Shown here: piece after piece, positions 53,320 to 63,226 of the stretch | Layout of the letters: each line of letters begins with the position of its first letter | Position numbering within the stretch: position 1 is the first letter of the stretch | Source of the DNA: Autumnicola musiva | GTDB taxonomy: Bacteria; Bacteroidota; Bacteroidia; Flavobacteriales; Flavobacteriaceae | Length of the DNA: 64,000 nucleotides | Direction: 5' to 3' | Assembly (NCBI RefSeq): GCF_031846585.1 | Contig: NZ_JAVRHK010000013.1 | Location: 48,818-112,817 of the forward strand | Program-made: the position numbers and the translations under genes | Notes under the pieces: generated by a model | What the model was told of the DNA's origin: nothing | Databases searched by the model: none | What the model saw: the letters and a program-made list of their open reading frames with translations, nothing else

Positions 53320-54366
53320 TTAATTTATACTCCTGGTTATATAACCTTTAACATCCTCATCACTAACCATTGCGATTAAATTTTCTTTCTCCTTATCGCT
53401 TAAAATCTTTTTCAGGCCAGGAACAATTAAGTACAGCATTATGTCTTTTTCATTGTTGGTCAGTTTGGGAATGGTATTTTCTACTTCCTTCAGAAAATCT
53501 TCTTTTCCTTTTTTTGTGAGTTGTAATCGTGCTCCTGACTCGAATACGGGTAGCGCTTTTAAATTTGATATTCCAAGTGATACCACATGTTCTTCTATTT
53601 TTTCCAATTCTCTAACCGACGTATCCTGAGCGTATCCTTTTACGATCTTGGTGAAATAAGATTCGTATTTACTTCTTAAAATCGAATCTACTTTTTTAGT
53701 CCCTGCTACCTTTCTGAATTTATTCCGATTTGTTTCGAGGAAATTTGCCCTTTCAGAATCGAGAGGTGCAAACATTTCAAAAACAAATAAGGTTTCTTCG
53801 CTTATTTTTTCTTCTTTGCTAAGACCATTATAGAATACATCCACCAGCGAATCTGGTTTTATGGTATGCGTATTAATCAATGCCTGTAAATAAGCAGATT
53901 GCAACTCTATGTCCCTTTTACCAGAATCGTAACGTTTTTTAAGAACGCCATAAGCTTTTTCAGGATTAAAAGATTGATCGACCTTCTTAATAAACTTTTC
54001 TCCATCCAGAACGCCTCCTGCAAATAGGTGTACCAAATTGCCATTTTCATCCAATATCACAAATGTAGGGTAAGCCTTTATATTATATTTCTTAGCTAGG
54101 TCAACACCTTCTTTTTCGGCATTTACTTTTATGCTTACAAACTTTTCATTAAAATAATTGCCTACCTGTTCTTGAGGAAAAACATCCCTATCCATCAACT
54201 TACATGGCGCACACCAGTTGGTATAAAAGTCTATGAAGATGTACTTATTCTCTTCTTTGGCCTTATTAATAGCTTGATCTAAATCCACCTTAGAAAATTT
54301 GGTGCCCTGACTAAAGGATATAAGTTGAATAAAAAGAAAGTAAACAAGAAATGTGATTTTTTTCAT
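53320..54366 (-). CDS. Thioredoxin-like secreted protein
   Basis: A 348-residue protein with a signal peptide (VYFLFIQLISFSQ) and an N-terminal thioredoxin domain with DFYTNWCAPCK (Cys52, Cys55). A helical C-terminal extension of unknown role follows (QSAYLQALINTHTIKPDSLV and LEKIEEHVVSLGISN regions). It lies between the two TlpA-like lipoprotein genes. With DsbD nearby it probably belongs to a periplasmic reducing chain. Confidence 0.88.
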   Translation of the reverse strand: MKKITFLVYFLFIQLISFSQGTKFSKVDLDQAINKAKEENKYIFIDFYTNWCAPCKLMDRDVFPQEQVGNYFNEKFVSIKVNAEKEGVDLAKKYNIKAYPTFVILDENGNLVHLFAGGVLDGEKFIKKVDQSFNPEKAYGVLKKRYDSGKRDIELQSAYLQALINTHTIKPDSLVDVFYNGLSKEEKISEETLFVFEMFAPLDSERANFLETNRNKFRKVAGTKKVDSILRSKYESYFTKIVKGYAQDTSVRELEKIEEHVVSLGISNLKALPVFESGARLQLTKKGKEDFLKEVENTIPKLTNNEKDIMLYLIVPGLKKILSDKEKENLIAMVSDEDVKGYITRSIN

Positions 54367-54425
54367 AAATTATTTTTAATGTAGTATGCGAATATTATCG
54401 TTTTTAGATACAGGAATAGCATCAA

Positions 54426-55571
54426 TTAGCTTTTTTTAAATATTTCTGAAAGCCTTGCCGCCACATCTTCTCCACGAAGATTTTTATCGATTATGATTCC
54501 TTCAGGATTAATTAAAAAGTTTTGAGGTATGGCAGTAATTCCATAAGCTTGTGCCGCTTCATTTTTAAACCCTTTCAAATCGCTCACATGAATCCATGGC
54601 AAACCGTCTTTTTCAACGGCTTTCTCCCACGGTTTTTTGCTTTCGTCCAGAGAAATACCCACGATCTCGAAATTTTTGTCTTTATACTCGTTATATGCCT
54701 TTACCACAAATGGATTTTCCATTCTGCAGGGCACACACCAGCTGGCCCAAAAATCTATAAGTACATATTTTCCTTTCAAAGAATTTAAACTGAATTCTTC
54801 TCCTTCCAAAGTAGTTTGTGTAAAGTCGATCGCTTTTTCCCCTACAGAGGTTTTTTTAGCAAGGGCAATCTTATCCCAAACTCTTTCGCCTAAGGGAGTG
54901 TTACGAACATCTGCGCTAAATTTATCGTATTCTGCTTCGGCAACTTTAGGATCAAAATTATACCCCAGTTCATAGTTTGCAAAAGTTTGCAGCGCTATGT
55001 AAGAATTCCGGTGATCTTCAATAAATTTACGGGCATAATCTTCTGCCTTTTTCCCGGTTGCTTTAATGGTATCAACCGTAGCCATATAAGCATCATCTTG
55101 AGGCTTACCCTGCAGGCCACGACTCAAGGTTTGAATCTTTTCCCGATACGGGTTCATCACTTTGCTGAATTCAATGGACTGGTTTGTAAGCTTAGAACCT
55201 TTTATCTCCGCCTTTTTAATAGAATCTGAAGCAGTGATCTCTATTTCGCTATTTTCAATATAAAATGAATAGGTATCCCTGTTCCAGGATTTCTCTGGAA
55301 ATTCATTGCCATGGCGGATACTTATATTAGCATTATCCGGATGAGCAACTTCCCCTTCAAATTGAAATTTCCCATCCTTTACCATCGTAGAATCCAGATA
55401 AGTAGAATCATTTTGTTTATAAGAAAGCAAGGCCATTGAAGAAGGCTGAAGCGTATCCATCTTTCCTTGAATCACAAAACCTTCTACTGCTGCTGCTTCG
55501 GAAGACTTATCATCTTTACAGGCAATAATAATTAATAAACAGGAGGCTACTATAAAGAAAATTTTTTTCAT
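54426..55571 (-). CDS. TlpA-like thioredoxin lipoprotein (DUF4369), paralogue
   Basis: A 381-residue protein with lipobox IIAC (Cys18), DUF4369 (EGFVIQGKMDTLQPSSMALL) and a C-terminal thioredoxin fold with DFWASWCVPCRMENP. The sequence is clearly duplicated from or to the gene at 52026, with the same conserved FTQTTLEGEEFSLNSLKGKY stretch. It follows the susD gene across a perfect 30-base palindrome at 55585-55614. Confidence 0.9.
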   Translation of the reverse strand: MKKIFFIVASCLLIIIACKDDKSSEAAAVEGFVIQGKMDTLQPSSMALLSYKQNDSTYLDSTMVKDGKFQFEGEVAHPDNANISIRHGNEFPEKSWNRDTYSFYIENSEIEITASDSIKKAEIKGSKLTNQSIEFSKVMNPYREKIQTLSRGLQGKPQDDAYMATVDTIKATGKKAEDYARKFIEDHRNSYIALQTFANYELGYNFDPKVAEAEYDKFSADVRNTPLGERVWDKIALAKKTSVGEKAIDFTQTTLEGEEFSLNSLKGKYVLIDFWASWCVPCRMENPFVVKAYNEYKDKNFEIVGISLDESKKPWEKAVEKDGLPWIHVSDLKGFKNEAAQAYGITAIPQNFLINPEGIIIDKNLRGEDVAARLSEIFKKS

Positions 55572-55584
55572 TGCTTTTTTATTT

Positions 55585-55614
55585 AACAGAAGGCATTTTA
55601 AAATGCCTTCTGTT
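55585..55614. terminator. Perfect 30-base palindrome after susD
   Basis: Arms AACAGAAGGCATTTT (55585-55599) and AAAATGCCTTCTGTT (55600-55614), with no loop bases between them. It lies between the susD stop and the tlpA start on the minus strand. It lacks a T run, so it may attenuate or process the transcript, making the redox and peptidase genes less abundant than susCD. Confidence 0.6.
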
Positions 55615-55625
55615 GTTATATTTTC

Positions 55626-57059
55626 TTAATCGTTGTTTATTAAATTAGGATTTTGATCCATAACTGTTTCTGGAAAACGAAGTACCAAACGTTCCTGAGT
55701 TAGCTGGTATTCCCCTTTTACCGAACCATCGGCATTATAAACTGTATGGGTATAATCAGAAACAGGAGTAGGAATATCAGGATCTACAGTCAACCTCCTT
55801 ATATCAAACCAATGGAATCCCTGCGCCGCAAATTCTCGCAGACGTTCGTCAAATATAAATTGAAGGAGGGCTTCTCGATTTGATGCAATATCGGCAGGTA
55901 CCGCTGCATTTTCGGGAGGCATTCTGTGAGAACGGAAGTCTTCAAGCACCTCTACAGCACCTGCTAGATCATTAAGACGGCATTTTACTTCAGCATCAAA
56001 AAGGTATATTTCGGGCACCCCCACACCAAAGAACGTATTTGAAGATACAGTTTTTCTATAAGCTCCTTCTACAGGATATTCCTTCCCGTCGCGTGCAGTA
56101 GATTCATAAAGAAGCTGAAAACGTAAATCAGTTTCTTGATATAATTCCATTACTTCGGGCTTCACGGCAATTGAACCTACTGAATATGGGGATGCCCATG
56201 AGTTATTAAACTGCTTCCCATATAGAATTTCAGGATAGGTATCTACTCTTAGGTTGTTACTTTGTTCCCCGGCATTATAATCGGTAAGCCTTACATCAAT
56301 TCCCATATTGCCCATTTGATCTAATGCGTCGTTTAACATGGGGTGGGCCTCTTCGAATCTTCCCATAAAGGTATAGACGCGGCCTAAAAGGGCTTTCCCG
56401 GCAGCCTGGGTAAACCTAAACCTGCTTTCTACATTAGTCGGTAAATTTGGTATAGCCTCTGTAAGATCTTGTACAATAAATTGGTAATTTTCTTCCACTG
56501 TTGCCCTGCTAAAATCGGTACCTGTAAGATCTGCTTCTGTTATTATTGGAAAACCCAAATCTGTAGAAGAAGTCTCTTCGTTGTAAGGCATGCCATAATA
56601 ATTTACCAGAAGAAAATAGACCCAGGCCCTTCCGGCTTTTGCTTCAGCCTGTAGAGAAAGTTTTTTCTGTTCAGTACCTTCAGTAGCTTCAAGAACCTCG
56701 TTTATAATCTTATTATAGATGTACAGGTTTTCCATCGTGTTTTCAAGTTCACCCGCATTTTCTTCGTCGTCATAAACCAGCCCTTCCCAACGATATAATC
56801 TTTGGGTACGCAAAGCTTCGTTACTAAAATAAGGCTCGAAGGCGAGGATTTCCGGACTTAAAGGAACCTGTGCATTAGCAGTTGATATATTTATAAGGCG
56901 AAGATTGTAGAACATTTGATCATAATCCACAACTTTTTCGGCTATGAGCTGTCCCTTTGGGATTACTTCAAGGAAATCATCCTGGCAGGAACCGAGCGTA
57001 CAAACACTCAGAATTAAAAGAAGTATTTTATATAATACTTTATCGATATATAGTTTCAT
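55626..57059 (-). CDS. SusD/RagB-like outer-membrane lipoprotein
   Basis: A 477-residue surface lipoprotein with lipobox LGSC (Cys25) followed by QDDFLEVIPKG, the standard SusD start. The TPR-like helical core and the closing RLREFAAQGFHWFDIRRLTV motif complete the family pattern. It forms the lid of the SusC channel and captures the nutrient. The substrate cannot be read from sequence; the neighbouring peptidases suggest peptides. It is 10 bases after susC. Confidence 0.93.
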   Translation of the reverse strand: MKLYIDKVLYKILLLILSVCTLGSCQDDFLEVIPKGQLIAEKVVDYDQMFYNLRLINISTANAQVPLSPEILAFEPYFSNEALRTQRLYRWEGLVYDDEENAGELENTMENLYIYNKIINEVLEATEGTEQKKLSLQAEAKAGRAWVYFLLVNYYGMPYNEETSSTDLGFPIITEADLTGTDFSRATVEENYQFIVQDLTEAIPNLPTNVESRFRFTQAAGKALLGRVYTFMGRFEEAHPMLNDALDQMGNMGIDVRLTDYNAGEQSNNLRVDTYPEILYGKQFNNSWASPYSVGSIAVKPEVMELYQETDLRFQLLYESTARDGKEYPVEGAYRKTVSSNTFFGVGVPEIYLFDAEVKCRLNDLAGAVEVLEDFRSHRMPPENAAVPADIASNREALLQFIFDERLREFAAQGFHWFDIRRLTVDPDIPTPVSDYTHTVYNADGSVKGEYQLTQERLVLRFPETVMDQNPNLINND

Positions 57060-57069
57060 AAATTTATTT

Positions 57070-60000
57070 TTAGAATTTTACATTTAATCCCAGGGTCATT
57101 CTATTTCCCGGCCTAAGTGACCTTCTTCCCTGATAGAAATGATATTCCGGATCTATTCCATAGTCATTATTGGCCCATAATAGAAGATTTGATATCTGCC
57201 CCCTTACCGTGACCAGTTCTATACCCGATCCTCGAAACAGATTTTGAGGTAAGCGATAGATCAGGTTGATATCCCTGATTTTTATAAATGAACCGCTTAT
57301 CACATTATTATCCCCATAGGTATAATAATTTATTTCACGATTACTGTCTGGAGCAGGGGAGTGACGGGGGACGTCTGTGAAAGCCTCATCACCCGGTTCC
57401 CTCCATCTATCCAAAAACTCATCATTGATGTTCCCGGTATTAAAAGAAAAATTTTGAGAATCCAGTCTTGTCCCAGAATAGAATGTATTTACATCCCGGC
57501 GCATTACATGCCCGAGGCTAAATACCGTATTTACATTCAATGAAAGGTTTTTATAGCGGAAAGTATTTCCAAAACCTCCATTCCATTTGGGCTGGGTAGT
57601 TCCCATAAACTTAATATCATCTAAAGTAGCTACGTTAGGATCACTAGTAACCGTACCATCTGCCAGGCGTATTTGCGGATCTCCATTCTCATTAAGTCCT
57701 GCATAATCGTAAGCAAAAAGTGGGAAAGAAGCATAACCTTCAGCAGGCCTAGGGCTGGTTACCCTTGCGTCACCAGAAGTGATTTCCTGGGTTAAATTAA
57801 GATTAGTAATGATATTTTCATTAAAGGCTATGTTTAGGGTAGAAGTCCATGAAAAATCCTGAAGAATTAAATTCCTACTCTGCAAGCCCAATTCAAAACC
57901 TTTATTTTCCAGATCACCCAGGTTTCCATAAACACTGCTATATCCCGTAAATGGATTAGTAGGGACAAAACCTAAAAGATCAGTAGTTTTTCTATGATAA
58001 TAATCTGCCGAACCTGAAATTCGACCAAGGATATTAAAATCTATACCAAGGTTAGTGGTTGCGGTACGCTCCCAACTCAATTTACTGTTCCCGGGAGTTG
58101 AAATACTCAACCCTATACCGGTTGGAAAGAAAAAAGACCCCGTAGGCGATAATATATCGAATGAGGCGGCGTCACCCGGACTTGGAGCATTACCTGCAAT
58201 ACCATAGGTCCCTCTCAAAGCCAACGAATTCAACCAAGCGGCACCATTCAAAAAAGATTCTTTACCTAAATCCCATTTGGCTCCTGCACTCCATACGGGC
58301 TTGTTTTGGGCTGATTTATCTAAACCAAACAGATTACTCTGGTCATTCCTTACACTCCCATTAAATGAATATTTCTGATTGAAAGTGTAGGCAATATTAC
58401 CATAATAAGATGTAAACCTGGTCAATGTCTCACCCCGTCTAAAATAACGTCCATCTGCTATGGTAAAACTACTAATTACATATTGCGGTCCAATATCAGG
58501 ACGATTTAATTGATTAGGCTTAACAACATAAGGAACTTGCTGCAATGCCCCATAATCTATTTGTTCATAACTCTGTAACCTGTCGTCATACCCCCTAACT
58601 TCACTGGTCTTACTGATACTCAACTGTTCCTGGGATTCCTGTCCCACAATCATATTAAGCTGATGCATCCTGTTATTCCAGTCCTTAACATAAGACAACT
58701 GGTTTCGAATAGTCCAGGCCTCTACATCTGAATTTCTAACCGTATATTTGCCGCCGGTATTAGGCAGCAGGTATTGTGGATCAGCTCCTGGTTCATCCAC
58801 CACTGTAAATTCGGCAACTTCTGTTCTTTGACCTATGGCAAGGTGATCTACGTAATTTTCGTTTTCAACTGAATTAGCTGTATAGCTGTAGGTCCCGCGA
58901 AGACTTAATCCATCAAAAATATTGATGTTTACACCCAGTACATTTCTAATGGACTTTGTTACATTTTCATTATAAGCATAATTCACTTCATCTAACGGTG
59001 TATAGCTTAAATCAAGACGAGCTGCATCTTCATAAGCATTTCTTATAGAGTCGTTTAATTCCGTCATATAAGACATTTCTATGTTATTGCCATTGGAATC
59101 CCTAAATAGTTGATAGGGCAAAAAACGACTATCGGCGTTTATACTGTTAGGGCTGAACCTGTCCTGATAGGTAATATCTGTGATTAAATCAAAATTAAAA
59201 CGCTCTCCAATTTCAAAAGTCTGTCTCAGGTTTAATTTATACCGGTCATCTTTTTGCCCGGGGGTAGTACTTTGTGTGCCCGTATAATTTCCTGAACCGT
59301 AAAAAGTATATCCTTTTTTACCGGCAGATACAGAAAGGGTATGTGTGGTAAGTACAGACGGGCGATACAATAGCCTACTAATCTGGCCGGTATTATCTAT
59401 ATCCGAAAGGCTGTCCAATCGTCTTCTTGCAGTGCCTTCGCTTATCACTCCACGATATCGATCATATAAAATTCGTTCATGTGGCGGTATACCACTACCA
59501 CCTGTTCCATAAGCAGTAACAGACTCATAGGGTCTAATCGTAGGATCAAAAATATCTTCAGCGACCTGAATAAATTCCCTACTATTAAGAGTATTCAAAT
59601 AATCCTGATCTGGCCTCCCCTCAATTGTTAGGAACGTATCATATTGGAATTCAATATCACCGGTAGAAGAACCTTTTTTGGTGTTGATCACAATTACTCC
59701 ATTTGCTGCCCTGGCCCCCCAAATAGAGGCTGCCGTAGCATCTTTTAAAACCGTTATATCCCTGATATCCTGTGGATTGATATTTAAAAGTCCTGATAAC
59801 GCAAGTTCACTGGTAGTTCGGGGAGCAACATCTGCTACAGGCACCCCATCAACTACAATTAAAGGGCTGGAGTTAAGGGATAATGACGACAAGCCTCTTA
59901 CTAATACAGGATTATTAATTTCAGCTCCTGGGCTTTTATTTATGGTAAGCCCGGGTACGAGACCATCCAAACGATCTGTAACATTCATACTAAAACCGCG

Positions 60001-60741
60001 GTTTCGAAATACCTCCATATCGGGTTTTGAATATGAACCGGCACTCCGCTCTTTCGATATCGTCTGATAACCTGTAGATACCAAGGTGACTTCTTCTAAT
60101 TCTCCTATATTTTGTTGTAAAGTAATTTCAAGGTTTTTAGCAAATTCCGCCGAAATAATTTCCACTTCCTTAGAAAGATAACCAACGTGGGTAAAAACTA
60201 AAGTTGAACCCAGCGCTACACTTTTCATCCTGAACTCTCCTTCAAGATTAGTGGCTACAGCTTTTTGCTCTCCCCTAACCATTACAGTGACACCGGCCAG
60301 AGGCATATCTAAGGAGTCCTGCACTACACCCGTAACCGGAACGTTTACCTGAAGAACATTAGGCTCTGGCTCTTTTTCTTTTTTACTTACGATCACCGTA
60401 TTCTCAAAGAATTTATAAGTATACCCCAAGCGATCGAGGCCCATTGTCAATAATTCTGAAGTTTTTATTACTCCTTCTTTGACATGAATGACCGGAGCAT
60501 CTTTAATATTGTCATACCGATATATAAACAGATAATCGGTCTGAGACTGTATCAAATCAAACACTTCATCCAATTTTAGCGCTTGGTCCTTATTGATGCT
60601 TATAGGAGCATCCTGAGAAAAACCATTATTAGGACTAAAAGCAAAAGCTGTTGTACATAGTAAAAAAATAAAGGTTTTCATGAATAACAGGTGAAGTCTA
60701 TAGCCATAAAGACCATAGGTAGAGATCAAATTATTTTTCAT
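57070..60741 (-). CDS. SusC/RagA TonB-dependent transporter with STN domain
   Basis: A 1223-residue outer-membrane importer. After the signal sequence come an STN domain (about 50-105, QSQTDYLFIYRYDNIKDAPV), a carboxypeptidase-regulatory-like beta domain (about 135-215), a plug with the SusC signature (VRGLSSLSLNSSPLIVVDGV) and the large barrel. The STN domain contacts FecR and implies signalling to the ECF sigma factor encoded upstream. It forms a unit with susD. Import substrates are likely oligopeptides or glycans; context favours peptides. Confidence 0.94.
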   Translation of the reverse strand: MKNNLISTYGLYGYRLHLLFMKTFIFLLCTTAFAFSPNNGFSQDAPISINKDQALKLDEVFDLIQSQTDYLFIYRYDNIKDAPVIHVKEGVIKTSELLTMGLDRLGYTYKFFENTVIVSKKEKEPEPNVLQVNVPVTGVVQDSLDMPLAGVTVMVRGEQKAVATNLEGEFRMKSVALGSTLVFTHVGYLSKEVEIISAEFAKNLEITLQQNIGELEEVTLVSTGYQTISKERSAGSYSKPDMEVFRNRGFSMNVTDRLDGLVPGLTINKSPGAEINNPVLVRGLSSLSLNSSPLIVVDGVPVADVAPRTTSELALSGLLNINPQDIRDITVLKDATAASIWGARAANGVIVINTKKGSSTGDIEFQYDTFLTIEGRPDQDYLNTLNSREFIQVAEDIFDPTIRPYESVTAYGTGGSGIPPHERILYDRYRGVISEGTARRRLDSLSDIDNTGQISRLLYRPSVLTTHTLSVSAGKKGYTFYGSGNYTGTQSTTPGQKDDRYKLNLRQTFEIGERFNFDLITDITYQDRFSPNSINADSRFLPYQLFRDSNGNNIEMSYMTELNDSIRNAYEDAARLDLSYTPLDEVNYAYNENVTKSIRNVLGVNINIFDGLSLRGTYSYTANSVENENYVDHLAIGQRTEVAEFTVVDEPGADPQYLLPNTGGKYTVRNSDVEAWTIRNQLSYVKDWNNRMHQLNMIVGQESQEQLSISKTSEVRGYDDRLQSYEQIDYGALQQVPYVVKPNQLNRPDIGPQYVISSFTIADGRYFRRGETLTRFTSYYGNIAYTFNQKYSFNGSVRNDQSNLFGLDKSAQNKPVWSAGAKWDLGKESFLNGAAWLNSLALRGTYGIAGNAPSPGDAASFDILSPTGSFFFPTGIGLSISTPGNSKLSWERTATTNLGIDFNILGRISGSADYYHRKTTDLLGFVPTNPFTGYSSVYGNLGDLENKGFELGLQSRNLILQDFSWTSTLNIAFNENIITNLNLTQEITSGDARVTSPRPAEGYASFPLFAYDYAGLNENGDPQIRLADGTVTSDPNVATLDDIKFMGTTQPKWNGGFGNTFRYKNLSLNVNTVFSLGHVMRRDVNTFYSGTRLDSQNFSFNTGNINDEFLDRWREPGDEAFTDVPRHSPAPDSNREINYYTYGDNNVISGSFIKIRDINLIYRLPQNLFRGSGIELVTVRGQISNLLLWANNDYGIDPEYHFYQGRRSLRPGNRMTLGLNVKF

Positions 60742-60851
60742 AAATTTGTAGATGATTATTTAAATATTCAGTTGATTTAAGTAATTGAACTATAAAGGAA
60801 TTTCAGTTTGATGCTGTGGAAGGTGCGAACTTTAATTCCTTTTTTATTTTA

Positions 60852-61994
60852 TTATTTTATCATAATTTTATTTTCTTTTATATTAAATTTTACTTCTCCT
60901 GTTTTTTCAAGGGTATTAAGCAGTTTAGTAATGTTATCTTCTCTCTCAAGCGTACCTGAAAATGTGTATCTCTTCTTTTTAGAATTTTTGAAGATCACCT
61001 CTATATCATACCAGCGAGACAACTGTGCCATCATTTTTTCCAAAGGCTCATTGTGAAACATAAATAAACCATCTTTCCAGGCTGTGGAATAAGACACATC
61101 CACATCCTTAATCTTTATAAGCTCGTTATTTCCTGTATTTGTGGCTTGTTGACCGGGTTTCAGTAGTTTTTGTGAAATTTGGTTTTCTATACTCACTCTT
61201 CCTTTTACAAGCGTTGTACAAATTGTCTGGGTTTCTTTATAAGCTGTAATATTAAACTGGGTTCCCAATACTTCTATTTCCTGACCTTCGGTTTGAACAA
61301 CAAAAGAATCCCCGCGGTGCTCAGTGCTATGTGTAACTTCAAAATAAGCCTCACCATATAACAGCTCCACCTTTCTGGGTTGGCCCTCGATAAAATGAAC
61401 CGGATACTTCAGTTTTGTTTCCGAGTTCATCCAGACTTTTGTTCCGTCAGACAAACGGACAAAGAATTGTCCTCCTCTCGGGATCGTTAATGAATTAAAA
61501 ATTAGTTTCTGATTCTTGACCTTTGAATTATAAACCAATCGGCTGTCTTCAGCGTGCGCATTTTCATCAGAGTAATCATCTCCTTTTGTTAGGACAATGG
61601 ATTCACCATTCCCCAATGTGAGCGTAGCTTTATCTGTACCTGCACTAATCACATAAGGTTGCTGCCCCTCCTCAGGCTGATGGTTCATAAAAAACAGAGC
61701 AGAAATACCAAAGATCACCAAAAAAACAGCAGCATATTTCATAAAAGAAAATCTTCTTTTGGCTGGTGAAATCTTTAAGCTTAGTTCTTCCCAATCTTTC
61801 TCTGTATCAATTTCATTAAGTAATTTTTGATGATTGGAATCCTGCTCACGAAAATCCTTAACTACTTCATTTATATCCTCCTCTTGAAGAGGAAAATCTT
61901 TTTTATATGTTGGTATGTCTTTTCCTTTAAAAACAGCTTCAGCCAGTTTTTTTGAATAGTCAAGAACTTTTTCAATTTGATTCATTTTCATCAT
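60852..61994 (-). CDS. FecR-family anti-sigma factor
   Basis: A protein of about 380 residues: a cytoplasmic N-terminal anti-sigma part, one membrane helix (YAAVFLVIFGISALFFM), the periplasmic FecR domain (PRGGQFFVRLSDGTKVWMNS, LLYGEAYFEVTHS, VEVLGTQFNI-like) and the DUF4974 C-terminus (LEKMMAQLSRWYDIEVIF). It passes the signal of the occupied SusC STN domain to the sigma factor. I take ATG 61994; a GTG lies three codons upstream. Confidence 0.92.
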   Translation of the reverse strand: MMKMNQIEKVLDYSKKLAEAVFKGKDIPTYKKDFPLQEEDINEVVKDFREQDSNHQKLLNEIDTEKDWEELSLKISPAKRRFSFMKYAAVFLVIFGISALFFMNHQPEEGQQPYVISAGTDKATLTLGNGESIVLTKGDDYSDENAHAEDSRLVYNSKVKNQKLIFNSLTIPRGGQFFVRLSDGTKVWMNSETKLKYPVHFIEGQPRKVELLYGEAYFEVTHSTEHRGDSFVVQTEGQEIEVLGTQFNITAYKETQTICTTLVKGRVSIENQISQKLLKPGQQATNTGNNELIKIKDVDVSYSTAWKDGLFMFHNEPLEKMMAQLSRWYDIEVIFKNSKKKRYTFSGTLEREDNITKLLNTLEKTGEVKFNIKENKIMIK

Positions 61995-62125
61995 GCTTTC
62001 CACTCATAAAACGAATGAATCTTAAGAGAGGGTGAAGAAAAGTTCAAGTTTTTATTAAATTTATTTTTAAAATACTAGGGATACTGTATTAGAAAAAGAT
62101 GTGACTTATCCCATGAACCTTTGTT

Positions 62126-62644
62126 TTAAGGCCGTTGTTGAAGAATCGATCTCAATTTTGAATAGGCAATTTTCTTTTGAGTTTTAACAGTATTGATGGA
62201 AATTGATAATTCTTCCGCTATTTCAGGATTTGTTAATTCTTTCAATGAAAGCCTCATAATTTCTCTGCATTTAGGCGGAAGTTCATCGATAGTTTTTTTT
62301 ATTATTCCAGCTGTTTCAGCAGATAAAGCTTCTTTATAAAAAAAGCTTTTCATATCCTCTTGTTCAAGCAAATCTACCTCTACTGAATGCTCTGTAAGTC
62401 TTACCCGAGAAGAGCGCAGATGATCGATGCATTTATTTTTTACCGCAGTATATAAAAAGGATTTTGCCGCAGCATATGAGGTAAATTTCACCTTCTTCTC
62501 CCAAACATTTATAAACACCTCCTGGGTTACATCTTTACTAATGCCGGTATTTTTCAGGTATGAATTGGCGAAAAGACAAAGGGAGGGATAGAGCGATTGA
62601 AAAAGCTCTCTGAATTCTTTTAAAGTTAGTGCTGAATCATTCAA
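62126..62644 (-). CDS. ECF sigma factor, SusCD-associated
   Basis: A 172-residue sigma-70 family ECF factor. Region 2 has SLYPSLCLFANSYLKNTGIS and DVTQEVFINVWEK; region 4 is LPPKCREIMRLSLKELTNPE and IAEELSISINTVKTQKKIAY. The only in-frame start near the homology is TTG at 62644, an unusual start codon. The gene leads the FecR-SusC-SusD cluster and should switch it on when the importer is loaded. Confidence 0.9.
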   Translation of the reverse strand: MNDSALTLKEFRELFQSLYPSLCLFANSYLKNTGISKDVTQEVFINVWEKKVKFTSYAAAKSFLYTAVKNKCIDHLRSSRVRLTEHSVEVDLLEQEDMKSFFYKEALSAETAGIIKKTIDELPPKCREIMRLSLKELTNPEIAEELSISINTVKTQKKIAYSKLRSILQQRP

Positions 62645-62963
62645 ATTTTGATTTCCTTTATAAACCGCAGTGAATATAAATATAAATTATCTAAATTCTT
62701 AAGGTATCTTTAACAACAAAACAACAATTGGATAATTTATAATTAATCGTTAACTGAATTACGAACTAATACTTTTTTACTTCAATTTCTGAAAACATCA
62801 TAATTGAAAACATTCAATTATGATGTACCTTTTTACTCATTATAGGATAGCTAGAGTCGTTGAAGGTTAATTAAAATAATTACAGCTTAGCACTATTAGA
62901 TAACAGCCGAAGCAAACCCCAAACTACCTAAAAGATATAAAATTTCCAAAACATTAGAATTCA
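62645..62963. other. Non-coding region upstream of the sigma gene
   Basis: A very AT-rich stretch that should contain the promoter of the sigma-fecR genes. No convincing -33/-7 pair was found. Confidence 0.4.
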
Positions 62964-63226
62964 TGAGAAGAATTATTTATATCTTCTCCGCCCTTGCAAT
63001 CATGGCAACTGCTGGATGCAAATGAAATAAATCTGCTCAAGATGATTTTTTTCTGAATCAACACTAGACAATCTTCAACAGTTGCCAGAGACTATATGGA
63101 AAGCAATGAACGATTGGATTTAGATTATAATTATGACAATCCCACACTTATACAATTATTACCCGATAAAGAGGTCGCAAAAATAAAGCTGATATTTAAG
63201 ATTCTACAAGAATGTTTATATTAAAG
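62964..63226 (+). pseudogene. Decayed lipoprotein gene
   Basis: Starts with a good lipoprotein signal MRRIIYIFSALAIMATAGCK, immediately followed by TGA. A second open stretch in another frame (ARDYMESNERLDLDYNYDNP, TLIQLLPDKEVAKIKLIFK) ends near 63226. The two pieces look like the start and an inner part of one broken small secreted protein, but no family was recognised. Confidence 0.5.
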
